Below, in pieces: positions 8,400 through 16,203 of a stretch of DNA of 64,000 nucleotides (position 1 is its first letter; every line of letters begins with the position of its first letter). Source of the stretch: Catelliglobosispora koreensis DSM 44566. Lineage in GTDB: Bacteria > Actinomycetota > Actinomycetes > Mycobacteriales > Micromonosporaceae. The stretch is from contig NZ_KB903261.1 of the NCBI RefSeq assembly GCF_000379685.1, forward strand, positions 372,097 through 436,096, read 5' to 3'. A program made the translations under genes and the position numbers. The notes under the pieces were generated by a model. That model searched no databases, had not been told where the DNA came from, and worked only from the letters and a program-made list of their open reading frames with translations.

Positions 8400-10099
8400 A
8401 CGCGCAGGCCCGCCTGCTAGGGGGCAGGTACCAAGTCGGCGAGCTACTCGGCTACGGCGGCATGGCCGAAGTCCACCGTGGCCGTGACCTGCGGCTTGGC
8501 CGTGATGTCGCGATCAAGCTCCTGCGCACGGATCTCGCTCGGGACGAGACGTTCCAGATGCGTTTCCGCCGGGAAGCGCAGAACGCGGCTGCGCTGAACC
8601 ACCCGGCCATCGTGTCTGTTTACGACACTGGCGAGGAACGGGCGCAGACCGGTGAGGCGCTGCCTTACATCGTGATGGAGTTCGTGGCGGGCCGCACGCT
8701 TAAAGAGGTGCTGGCCGCCGAGGGCCGGATCATGCCGCGCCGGGCTCTGGAGATCACCGCCGACATATGTGCCGCGCTTGAGTTCAGCCACCGGCACGGC
8801 ATCATTCACCGCGACATCAAGCCGGGCAACGTCATGCTGACGCCCAACGGCCAGGTCAAGGTCATGGACTTCGGCATCGCGCGGGCGCTTGCCTCCGGTG
8901 CGACGACGATGACCCAGACGTCCGCGGTTATCGGTACGGCCCAATACCTTTCTCCCGAGCAGGCGCGGGGCGAGGCTGTCGATGCCCGATCCGATGTGTA
9001 CGCCGCTGGCTGTGTGCTGTTCGAGCTGCTGTGCGGGCACCCGCCGTTCGTCGGGGACTCCCCGGTCGCGGTGGCCTATCAGCACGTGCGGGAAGATCCG
9101 CCACCGCCGAGCAACTCCAACCGTGACGTCACGCCCGACATCGACTCGGTCGTGCTCAAGGCGCTGGCCAAGAACCCGGTCAACCGCTACCAGTCCGCTG
9201 GCGAGATGCGTGCCGACGTGCTGCGGGCAGCCGCGGGGCGGCCCGTTCTGGCGACGCCGTTGCTGCGTGAGGACGAGACGTCACAGATGTCGTCGGCTCA
9301 GCGCGCCGGCACTGGGCGCAACACTCCGGCACGTGTCGGGGATGCCCGCCGCCGCAAGGCTTCCGGCTGGGTGATCGCCGCACTGTCGACCCTGGGTGTC
9401 CTGGCTGTCGCGGCGCTGACGACGGGCCTCATCCTGGCCAACCGTCCAAAGACGACAGTCGTGCCCGACCTGGCCAACCTCACCGTCGCCGAGGCCGAGC
9501 AAGTGCTGGCGGGCGCCAGCCTGGCCGGCCGCGCTGGTGACCCCACGACGGGCAACTGCACGGTCGACCGGATCGTGGAGCAGACCCCGAAGAAGGGCGA
9601 GAGCGCCCGGCAGGACGACACGGTCACCTATCGCGTCTGCGCCGGACCCAACACCAAGCAGGTTCCTAGCCTGCAAGGGGTCAACCGCCTCGGCGCCGAA
9701 GCGACGCTGAAGTCCCTGAACTTGAAGTATGTCTTCGAGGAGATCGACAGCGAGCTCACCAAGGATCTTGTGGTCAACACCGACCCGGTCGCGGGAACGG
9801 TCGTCCCGGAGAACAGCACCGTGAAGGTGCGTGTGTCCAAGGGCAACAAGAAGCCGGTGCCCAACGTGGTCGGCATGTCCGAAGAGGACGCGCGCGCCAA
9901 GCTCACCGCTGACGGCTTCAACGTGAAGGTCCTCAACCACGGCACCTACCTGCCCGCAGGCAACAGCAAGATTGGGACCGTGGCACAGCAGGAGCCGGGT
10001 GCGTCGAACAACCTCGTCGTCGCGGACAAGACCACGGTGACGATCTACATCTCGCGGGTGGAACCGTCTAGTACGCCGACGGCGACTCCGACGAGTTGA
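8396..10099 (+). CDS. pknB: PknB, PASTA-domain Ser/Thr protein kinase
   Basis: A 567-residue kinase that senses muropeptides or lipid II and phosphorylates cell-wall proteins. The kinase domain is at about residues 8-275 (GYGGMAEVHRG, HRDIKPGN near 138, DFGIAR, activation loop with TMTQTSAVIGTAQYLSPEQ). A membrane helix lies near 325-347. Three PASTA repeats follow, starting near VVPDLANLTVAEAEQ, QVPSLQGVNRLGAEA and PVPNVVGMSEEDARA. Mycobacterial PknB has four. ATG at 8396 is inside the pknA stop (ATGA). A Thr/Ser-rich tail ends the protein. Confidence 0.96.
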   Translation: MNAQARLLGGRYQVGELLGYGGMAEVHRGRDLRLGRDVAIKLLRTDLARDETFQMRFRREAQNAAALNHPAIVSVYDTGEERAQTGEALPYIVMEFVAGRTLKEVLAAEGRIMPRRALEITADICAALEFSHRHGIIHRDIKPGNVMLTPNGQVKVMDFGIARALASGATTMTQTSAVIGTAQYLSPEQARGEAVDARSDVYAAGCVLFELLCGHPPFVGDSPVAVAYQHVREDPPPPSNSNRDVTPDIDSVVLKALAKNPVNRYQSAGEMRADVLRAAAGRPVLATPLLREDETSQMSSAQRAGTGRNTPARVGDARRRKASGWVIAALSTLGVLAVAALTTGLILANRPKTTVVPDLANLTVAEAEQVLAGASLAGRAGDPTTGNCTVDRIVEQTPKKGESARQDDTVTYRVCAGPNTKQVPSLQGVNRLGAEATLKSLNLKYVFEEIDSELTKDLVVNTDPVAGTVVPENSTVKVRVSKGNKKPVPNVVGMSEEDARAKLTADGFNVKVLNHGTYLPAGNSKIGTVAQQEPGASNNLVVADKTTVTIYISRVEPSSTPTATPTS

Positions 10100-10114
10100 C
10101 GTGTGGGCGCGGCG

Positions 10115-10771
10115 TTAGGAGGCGAAAGCCGCCGTGCGCCGCGCCTCAACTTCCGCGGCCAGTTCTGGGGCTTTGTCCCGCGCCGCTGGCAGACCGCAAA
10201 CCGCGAGCCAGTTGGCCAAGATGAGATGCCCGCCCTGGGTCAGCACCGATTCGGGGTGAAACTGCACGCCCTCGATCGGGTGAGTGCGGTGACGCATCGC
10301 CATCACGACTCCCGATGACGTTCGCCCGGTGACTTCCAATTCTTCCGGCAGCGTGTCCTCGACGACCGCGAGCGAGTGGTACCGCGTGGCGGTAAACGGG
10401 TTAGGCAGTCCGCTAAGGACACCCGTGCCGTCGTGTTCGACGGTGGAAGTCTTGCCGTGCCACAGCTCTGGCGCCTGGCGCACGGTCGCTCCGTAGACGG
10501 CCCCGATCGCCTGGTGTCCTAAGCAGACACCGAGCAGCGGAATCTTGCCCGCGTAGGACTCGATGACCGGCATCGAGATGCCAGCGTTCTCGGGTACGCC
10601 CGGCCCGGGGGAGAGGAGGATGCCATCGGCACCCAGACGGCCGGCCTCGCTGACCGTGATCTCGTCGTTTCGCTTGACCTCACACCGTGCCCCGAGCTGG
10701 CCCAGGTATTGCACGATGTTGTAGACGAACGAGTCGTAGTTATCGATGACGAGCAGGTCCACTGTGGTCAC
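10115..10771 (-). CDS. pabA: Glutamine amidotransferase, aminodeoxychorismate/anthranilate synthase component II
   Basis: A 218-residue class I glutamine amidotransferase. It supplies ammonia to convert chorismate to aminodeoxychorismate (folate) or anthranilate (tryptophan). Motifs: IDNYDSFVYNIVQYL at the N-terminus, the oxyanion strand SPGPGVPENAG, the nucleophile elbow LLGVCLGHQAIG, and catalytic His-Glu in GVQFHPESVL. Convergent with pknB with only a 15-base gap and no clear terminator. It overlaps the upstream small membrane protein by 4 bases. Called pabA from conserved neighbourhood; trpG is indistinguishable by sequence. Confidence 0.92.
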   Translation of the reverse strand: MTTVDLLVIDNYDSFVYNIVQYLGQLGARCEVKRNDEITVSEAGRLGADGILLSPGPGVPENAGISMPVIESYAGKIPLLGVCLGHQAIGAVYGATVRQAPELWHGKTSTVEHDGTGVLSGLPNPFTATRYHSLAVVEDTLPEELEVTGRTSSGVVMAMRHRTHPIEGVQFHPESVLTQGGHLILANWLAVCGLPAARDKAPELAAEVEARRTAAFAS

Positions 10772-11055
10772 CGCCGTTTCGATGGCGACGGCGAGATCGT
10801 CGGCTCCGTGGTCTCATAAGGGATCTCGTGGTCGCCGGGGTTGGTGCTTGGCGTGACACCGGAGGGATCCGACACATCGCTGTAGCCCGAGTTGGGATCG
10901 CCCACCTGAACGTCATCAAAGGGCGTGAGCATCGGTTCGACCGCTGGGAACACGAACATCCACAGCACCAGCGACACGGCGCCAATCATCAGCACCGAGC
11001 CGGTGAGCTTGCCCCACAAGCCAAACGGCAGCTTCCGCCAGATCCAGGCGTACAT
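10768..11055 (-). CDS. Small single-pass membrane protein, conserved neighbour of pabA and sortase
   Basis: A 95-residue protein: short cytoplasmic start ([17 protein letters not shown]), one membrane helix at about residues 18-38, and an acidic, Ser/Thr/Pro-rich external tail ending in basic residues. It sits between the sortase gene (TGATG, 1-base overlap) and pabA (4-base overlap), so it is part of the same transcript. Its function is not known. The coupling to a sortase suggests an envelope role, which is inference. Confidence 0.8.
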   Translation of the reverse strand: MYAWIWRKLPFGLWGKLTGSVLMIGAVSLVLWMFVFPAVEPMLTPFDDVQVGDPNSGYSDVSDPSGVTPSTNPGDHEIPYETTEPTISPSPSKRR

Positions 11056-12146
11056 CAGCCCCCCAGCCCGTCGGGGCGGCCGTCGCTTCGCGGCTGACTG
11101 CCCGTGAGCTTGCCGTGCACGATGAGCCGCTGGTAGTTGTCCAGCTTCGGGTTACACGTGGTGAGCGTGATCAACGCGGCCTCCGGCCGGCCTGGCGGAT
11201 GTGGTGCGACGACCTCAACCTGTGTCGGCAGCACGATCTTCTTCTCGACCACTTCGTAGGTGTACCAGGTGGTTGCCGTTTCGAAGAAAAGCTTCATGCC
11301 TGGTTCCATCAAGTCGAGGTCCCAGAACGTCGCGCGGTTGCGGTGTCCCGCGATCGCGAAGTTGCCTTCCTGGCCAGCCTTGGCGCTCTTCGGGTAGTGG
11401 CCGGGGGCGTAACGAATGTCGGCCTGCGTAACGCCTTCGACGACGACCCACTGTTTGCCCAGGCGTGGAATGTGAAGGCGCCCAATCACATTGGCCATGT
11501 TCGGGCCGGGTGTCGCGCTGGCCTGAGGTGCCGGGCTCGCGGACGCGGCAGGGTTGAGCGAGATCGTGGGATCGGGTGCGGTCAGCTGATCAAACTGCTG
11601 CGCGAGCTCGTTTTGGTGCGCGTCGACCTTCGCCGGGTTGCCCCAGTATTCATAAGCCGCGAACAGAAGCAGCACCAGGCCAAGGGTGATCAGCATTTCG
11701 CCGGTTCCGCGCAACGTCGTGCGGATGACCGACCCGACGGTGGTCCGCGTGTACTCGGAGTGGATGCTGCGCCAGCTGTCCTTGTCTTTGTCCTTGATCG
11801 CCTTAACGGGAGGTGGCTCCGGATCGCCAGACCAGCGATCGCGTTCCTTGGGCTCCACGAACGTGGCCGGTGGCGGCGCCGGAAGGATGATGCCCAGCAT
11901 GCTGGTCTCGTCGGTGGCGGCCGCTCGTCCACTTACGACAGACGGGATCGGCTGGGCGGTGTCCGACGACGGGCGTGGCGACGGCTTCTGCTGAACCGAC
12001 GGCAGCATCATCGTGGGATCCGACGGGACATAGACGGATATCGTGGCCGTTTCGTCAGCCGCAGGTTCCGGAGCAGACTCCCGGATCACCGGAAAGATGC
12101 TCGTCTCGTCGTCAGGGTCGGGGGCCCGGTGGCGACTCACGCCCAT
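11055..12146 (-). CDS. Class E sortase
   Basis: A 363-residue membrane transpeptidase that anchors surface proteins or pili (class E enzymes prefer LAxTG-type signals). A long, acidic Pro-rich cytoplasmic region at about residues 1-145 precedes one membrane helix ([26 protein letters not shown]). The catalytic domain has [17 protein letters not shown] (His) and TLTTCNP (Cys near residue 331), with the conserved downstream Arg in QRLIVHG. The start is ambiguous: ATG at 12146 or GTG at 12140, with AAGGTGG just upstream. No substrate with a matching C-terminal sorting signal is seen in this window. Confidence 0.9.
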   Translation of the reverse strand: MGVSRHRAPDPDDETSIFPVIRESAPEPAADETATISVYVPSDPTMMLPSVQQKPSPRPSSDTAQPIPSVVSGRAAATDETSMLGIILPAPPPATFVEPKERDRWSGDPEPPPVKAIKDKDKDSWRSIHSEYTRTTVGSVIRTTLRGTGEMLITLGLVLLLFAAYEYWGNPAKVDAHQNELAQQFDQLTAPDPTISLNPAASASPAPQASATPGPNMANVIGRLHIPRLGKQWVVVEGVTQADIRYAPGHYPKSAKAGQEGNFAIAGHRNRATFWDLDLMEPGMKLFFETATTWYTYEVVEKKIVLPTQVEVVAPHPPGRPEAALITLTTCNPKLDNYQRLIVHGKLTGSQPRSDGRPDGLGG

Positions 12147-12156
12147 CCCACCTTTC

Positions 12157-12966
12157 TCACTGCTCCGGCACTTTGGCGTAACGCAGATCGATAGACCCGC
12201 GATACGCAGGGGCAATGATGTCAGCCTCGTTGGTAACTGAGTAGCGCAGGCCATAGTCACGCACCGCGTCCTCGAAAGCCTTTACGCCTTTGGACTGCTG
12301 CAGGGCGGTGCGCATACGTTCAGGGTCACCGATCGCCTTGATCACATACTCCGGGGTGTAAGGCCTGCCCTCAAGGAGGAGCACGCTGCCAATACACCGT
12401 ACTGCGGAGGTGTTGATGATCCGCACGTTCATAATCGTCACCGCTTCGGCGCCCCCGGCCCACAGCGCGTTGATGACGGCCTGCAGGTCCTGCTGATGGA
12501 TCACGTAGTTGTCGATGACCGCATCGGGCAACGTCGTCCCGTCGGTGATCCGCGGCGAGTCATTCATGCGGACCGTCAGCCCTGGCCCGTGCAGCTCAGT
12601 CAGCCCCGCGGCCTGCAACAGCGCATCGCCCCGCAATCGCTCAGCGAGCACCGAGCTGTCCGTCGAGCCGCGTTCCGTGGTCATCGCGTCGATCTGAGCG
12701 CGCAGGTCGGCCGCCCGGGTCTCCAGATCGTGCACATCTTGCTGTTTGCGCTCGATGAGCTGTGCCAATTCCAGCCGGCGGTCCTCCCGGAGCACCGTTC
12801 CGGCGGCTGTGGTGGCGCTCAGGGTGAACAGAAAGCCAGCGACAAGGGCGACGATGGGGACCGCCCAGCCCCACGACGTCCGCTTCACCGGGCGGAGGCG
12901 AAGTACGGAAAGGGCCCGTCCGACCGCTTTGCGCCAAGACGATCCGCCCGATGTGTACTCCACCAC
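12157..12966 (-). CDS. DUF881 family membrane protein
   Basis: A 269-residue protein with a short cytoplasmic lead, one membrane helix at about residues 33-55 ([22 protein letters not shown]), a coiled coil at about 60-100 ([30 protein letters not shown]), and the DUF881 domain ([35 protein letters not shown]). The family is found next to crgA in many actinobacteria and is thought to be linked to division or sporulation; the biochemical role is unknown. It is 10 bases upstream of the sortase gene on the same strand. GTG at 12966 or 12963 could be the start. Confidence 0.88.
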   Translation of the reverse strand: MVEYTSGGSSWRKAVGRALSVLRLRPVKRTSWGWAVPIVALVAGFLFTLSATTAAGTVLREDRRLELAQLIERKQQDVHDLETRAADLRAQIDAMTTERGSTDSSVLAERLRGDALLQAAGLTELHGPGLTVRMNDSPRITDGTTLPDAVIDNYVIHQQDLQAVINALWAGGAEAVTIMNVRIINTSAVRCIGSVLLLEGRPYTPEYVIKAIGDPERMRTALQQSKGVKAFEDAVRDYGLRYSVTNEADIIAPAYRGSIDLRYAKVPEQ

Positions 12967-13063
12967 AACCCCTTCGTGCCAAAAGCCAATGTCTTGACTA
13001 GGCTAGCTCTCGAACATTATTCGCCGCCCGCATGCATAGCGGGCAACCCCGGGAGTAGTAGCC

Positions 13064-13327
13064 GTGCCGAAGTCAGAGATTCGCAAGAAGAAGGTTTACA
13101 CGCCGCCCTCAGACGTGTTGCCGTCGTCGGCCGCGTCTGACAAGCGCCCCAGCCCGGTCTGGCTCCCCGCGACAGCGGTCGCGCTGATCGTTTTCGGCAT
13201 CGGCTGGCTGGTTGTCTACTACCTGTCAAAGCAGGAATACCCGGTCGCCGCGTGGGGCTACTGGAACCTCGCCGTCGGCTTCGGCGCGATGGTGGCGTCC
13301 CTGCTGTTGCTGTCCAAGTGGAAATAG
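13064..13327 (+). CDS. crgA: CrgA cell division protein
   Basis: An 87-residue protein with two membrane helices at about residues 32-53 and 62-82, and a basic N-terminal tail starting MPKSEIRKKKVYTPP, the family signature. CrgA is a septal scaffold that recruits or restrains FtsZ, FtsQ, FtsI and PBPs in actinobacteria. It is divergent from the DUF881 gene, as in most relatives. It ends 26 bases before a strong hairpin shared with the convergent protease gene. Confidence 0.95.
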   Translation: MPKSEIRKKKVYTPPSDVLPSSAASDKRPSPVWLPATAVALIVFGIGWLVVYYLSKQEYPVAAWGYWNLAVGFGAMVASLLLLSKWK

Positions 13328-13352
13328 GCGCAGCTCTTTAGCTTGGAAAACC

Positions 13353-13392
13353 GCAACGGGCGGGTGGGTCGATGGATCCGCCCGCCCGTTGC
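13353..13392. terminator. Hairpin between convergent crgA and M4 protease genes
   Basis: GCAACGGGCGGG (13353-13364) pairs perfectly with CCCGCCCGTTGC (13381-13392). It is placed between two convergent stops. The sequence before it on the plus strand is A-rich (GGAAAACC), giving a short U-run for the minus-strand transcript; probably works for both directions. Confidence 0.75.
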
Positions 13393-13400
13393 GCTGCCAT

Positions 13401-16055
13401 TTACATCCGTGGCACGGCCACGTTTGCCATGCACTTGCCTGTAGGCGACGGCAGGAACGTCTCCACCGGTCCGCTCGGGCAGTTGGCCGGGGCGAAAGGT
13501 GTCCAGAAGATCGTCGTCGCTGGGCCCAGGAGCATCGCGCCCGTGTCCTGCTTGACCCGGATGGTGATCTGGTAGTTCTTGCTCAGGTCAGCTCCCGGAA
13601 CAGCGACCATCCGGCGCAGGTCACCGCTCTGGCCCGCCTCCGGCCGGTACGTCGCCGGAGCGCCCGGGATCGGGGGATCGTAGGTCAGTTCGAAGTGGTA
13701 GTTGACCGGAGTGGCCGGGTCGACCTGATAGAGCGCGGTTTTCCACGTGACCTTGAGATCGGTGCCGTCCTTGTACGCGTAGGCGTCTTGAGGTGCGCCC
13801 GGAAGGCTGGCGTGGCAGCTGACGATTGAGAAGTCGTCGAGGTACCAGTCCACAATCTGGCCGATGCCGCGCGACAGCTCGAATCGGATCAGCACCGACT
13901 TGCCCGTGTAGGCGGCCAGGCTGGCCCGGGTGAACTGGTAGCCACGGGTCGGCACGTTCATGAAGTTGCCACTGGCCCAGCTTGGCGCGATCTCTAGCGG
14001 CTTCCATCCGGTGCCGTCGTTGACCAGCAGTTTGACGCCGGATGATCCGTAGTAGCCGGACGCGTAAAGGCTCTGCTGGAACCCAACCCAAGGCGTGACT
14101 CCAGCGGTCGCGGGCGGGATCGAGATCCAGTCGCGGGTCTCGATGTAAGTTCCCGTGCCCGAGCTGCCGGATCCCGCTCCCCAGCCATTCAGCGCGTTCT
14201 GGCCGCTGGTGGCGTAGCTATAGGGGGCATCCGCGTGCGGCAGCCGGATCCAGTGGACGTTGTGGCTGAAGTACCACTTGTTCTGTTCGGCCTCCATGTC
14301 GTCGGCGAAGTGCACCGCGGAGGGCAGGCGGCCGGTGCCGTAACTCGAGCCGTCCTCACACACGTTGATCGCGTCCTGAGTGGACGGACTGATGACGCTG
14401 TAGGCGGTGGAGACCGCGTCGCAGTCGGCTGGGGTGGTGGTCTTGCCAATCAGGTCCCGGCAGGCCGACTTGATCGCCACGCCGAGGTCGCGGTAATCGG
14501 CGCCTGACGGGAGCACGTGCATGACCCGGAACCACAGCTGCGCGGACTTCTGCGGGCCGATCGCCGCGACACCTGGCGCGCCGTCGTAGAGCATCGCGGC
14601 CAAGCGGTTCGCGGGACCCGAGTTGCTGTGCACTCCCCCTCCATCGGTGTCACTGCTCACCCAGCCGGAGCCGTAAACCGTCGAAGGATCACCAAAGATG
14701 TTGGGGTTCATCATGTTGCGGATCGCGCCGCCGGAGGGATACGACGGGCTGGCCGGGATGTTCTCGCCGACGTGCCAGCGCTTGTTCGTGTCGTCCGTGC
14801 CATCGCCTGGCGTGGCGAGGTCGATGAACTCACCGAAGATGTCCGACAGGGCTTCGTTGATGGCGCCCGACTCGTGCCAGTAGTACAGGTTGGACGAGTA
14901 CTCGGTCACGGCGTGCGTGAACTCGTGCCCGACGACGTCATCGGTTCCCCATCCCTGGCCGAAGACGAACTGGCTGCTGTCCCAGAACGCGTTGACCATG
15001 GGGCAGCTGCCGCCGAGGTCGCAGCCGTTGACGTTGGCCCGGATCTGGGCGCCCTTGCCGTTGAAGGAGTTCAGCCCGAAGTTGTTGTAGTACCAGTCGT
15101 AAACCACGCCGAGGCGGTCGAACACCTGGTTGACCTGTGACGACGCTGACGGCCCCTGGCCTTCGGGGCGGGCGTAGATTTCCGCCCCGAGAAGCGAAGC
15201 GCTCGTGCACTTGTATTCGCCCAGTGAGTTGAGGTTGAACCGGCGGTTCTGCTGGTCGCAGACGATGCGGTCCTTCCCGGCTGAGCGGTGGCGGGGCGCG
15301 ACCGCGCTCACGGCACCATCGAGACCGTCCACGAGCACACTCGCCGTCTCGTTCTCGTCACCTTGCTGGCCGAGCTTGACCCAATAGGTCGGGCGCAGCT
15401 CACCTCGGCCGGGAGCCTGATAGAGCCACACCTCGGACGTGGCCGTCACCGTGCTGGTCAGTCCCTGCGCGGCCGCGGCTTTGGCCGCCTTGTCGTGTGC
15501 CGCGGCGGTGCCGATGAGCTTGCCATCAACGGGATTCAGGTAGGCGGCGTCGGCCACAGCGCTGCGCACGGCCTGGCCCGAGGTCGTGAGGATGACCTCG
15601 CCGCCGAGCACCGGCACACCACCGATCTTCTGCTGGTACCGCGTGACTTCGTCCCCGCCCGGCAGACCTGCCGTGGACGTCTTGTCCAGCGTGTGTCCCT
15701 TGCTCAGCCCGAAAGCCGCCGCATAGCGAGTCAGGAAGGCAGCTGAGTTGTCGCCGAGGGTCTTGCCGGGCGCGGCGGTGATGCCGCGGATCGTTCCGGT
15801 GCGGTCCACTTCGGCCGTTCCGCCTTTGGCTAGCGCCTTCAGGTCGGACAGGGCCGCGTCGGCGGGAAGTGCTCCCGGCGGTGGCTCCGATGGTGGTCGG
15901 GCGGGCTGGACCGGGGCGTTCGCCCGGGTGGCGGCGGCTGGCTGGCGCGGTTGCGCGAAGGTGGCGGGCCCTGGGGTCGGAACAGCCGCGCTGAGCAGCA
16001 TCGTTCCGGCACCTAGAGCCGCGAGCACACCCGTCACGCGGAGGCGTCGTGACAT
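13401..16055 (-). CDS. Secreted thermolysin-type M4 metalloprotease with C-terminal jelly-roll and Fn3-like region
   Basis: An 884-residue preproenzyme. Signal peptide at about residues 1-34; an FTP/PepSY-type propeptide follows (QQKIGGVPVLGGEVILT). The catalytic domain carries HEFTH at residues 377-381, the third zinc ligand in GAINEALSDIFGE, and SGPANRLAAMLYDG. After about residue 590 come a MAM/lectin-like domain (VDWYLDDFSIVSC, as in immune-inhibitor-A proteases) and a fibronectin-III-like strand region that may bind substrate. The gene is monocistronic and convergent with crgA. An emfourin-like lipoprotein in this window is a possible inhibitor. Confidence 0.93.
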   Translation of the reverse strand: MSRRLRVTGVLAALGAGTMLLSAAVPTPGPATFAQPRQPAAATRANAPVQPARPPSEPPPGALPADAALSDLKALAKGGTAEVDRTGTIRGITAAPGKTLGDNSAAFLTRYAAAFGLSKGHTLDKTSTAGLPGGDEVTRYQQKIGGVPVLGGEVILTTSGQAVRSAVADAAYLNPVDGKLIGTAAAHDKAAKAAAAQGLTSTVTATSEVWLYQAPGRGELRPTYWVKLGQQGDENETASVLVDGLDGAVSAVAPRHRSAGKDRIVCDQQNRRFNLNSLGEYKCTSASLLGAEIYARPEGQGPSASSQVNQVFDRLGVVYDWYYNNFGLNSFNGKGAQIRANVNGCDLGGSCPMVNAFWDSSQFVFGQGWGTDDVVGHEFTHAVTEYSSNLYYWHESGAINEALSDIFGEFIDLATPGDGTDDTNKRWHVGENIPASPSYPSGGAIRNMMNPNIFGDPSTVYGSGWVSSDTDGGGVHSNSGPANRLAAMLYDGAPGVAAIGPQKSAQLWFRVMHVLPSGADYRDLGVAIKSACRDLIGKTTTPADCDAVSTAYSVISPSTQDAINVCEDGSSYGTGRLPSAVHFADDMEAEQNKWYFSHNVHWIRLPHADAPYSYATSGQNALNGWGAGSGSSGTGTYIETRDWISIPPATAGVTPWVGFQQSLYASGYYGSSGVKLLVNDGTGWKPLEIAPSWASGNFMNVPTRGYQFTRASLAAYTGKSVLIRFELSRGIGQIVDWYLDDFSIVSCHASLPGAPQDAYAYKDGTDLKVTWKTALYQVDPATPVNYHFELTYDPPIPGAPATYRPEAGQSGDLRRMVAVPGADLSKNYQITIRVKQDTGAMLLGPATTIFWTPFAPANCPSGPVETFLPSPTGKCMANVAVPRM

Positions 16056-16140
16056 GAGGGTGGATCTCCCCGTGGTAACAAAAGCGTGGATGAGGGAGCC
16101 CGAAGTCTATTGGGTCACATAAGCGTGGCGCCTCCCCCTG

Positions 16141-16183
16141 TTGACCTAAGGTGAGGTTAGGCACTTATATTACTAGCGAGTAA
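16141..16183 (+). promoter_or_regulatory. Promoter of the etfD-like gene with palindromic operator TTACT-N4-AGTAA
   Basis: A -35-like TTGACC (16141-16146) is followed 18 bases later by TTATAT (16165-16170). A perfect inverted repeat TTACTAGCGAGTAA (16170-16183) lies over the expected transcription start, a repressor position. The same TTACT-N4-AGTAA arrangement sits in front of the acyl-CoA dehydrogenase gene (34052-34065). The spacer also holds AAGGTGAGGTTAGGC, which resembles tandem IdeR/DtxR half-sites; this is weaker. Confidence 0.6.
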
Positions 16184-16203
16184 CTACGTCGGAAGGTCGC
16201 GGC

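Noticed and set aside
13011-13026. LexA box before crgA (TCGAACATTATTCGCC)
   Set aside because: The right half lacks GTTCGA; only the left half matches.
12496-13140. 214-codon frame opposite the DUF881 gene
   Set aside because: Antisense to a recognisable family and running through the crgA start; no domain visible.
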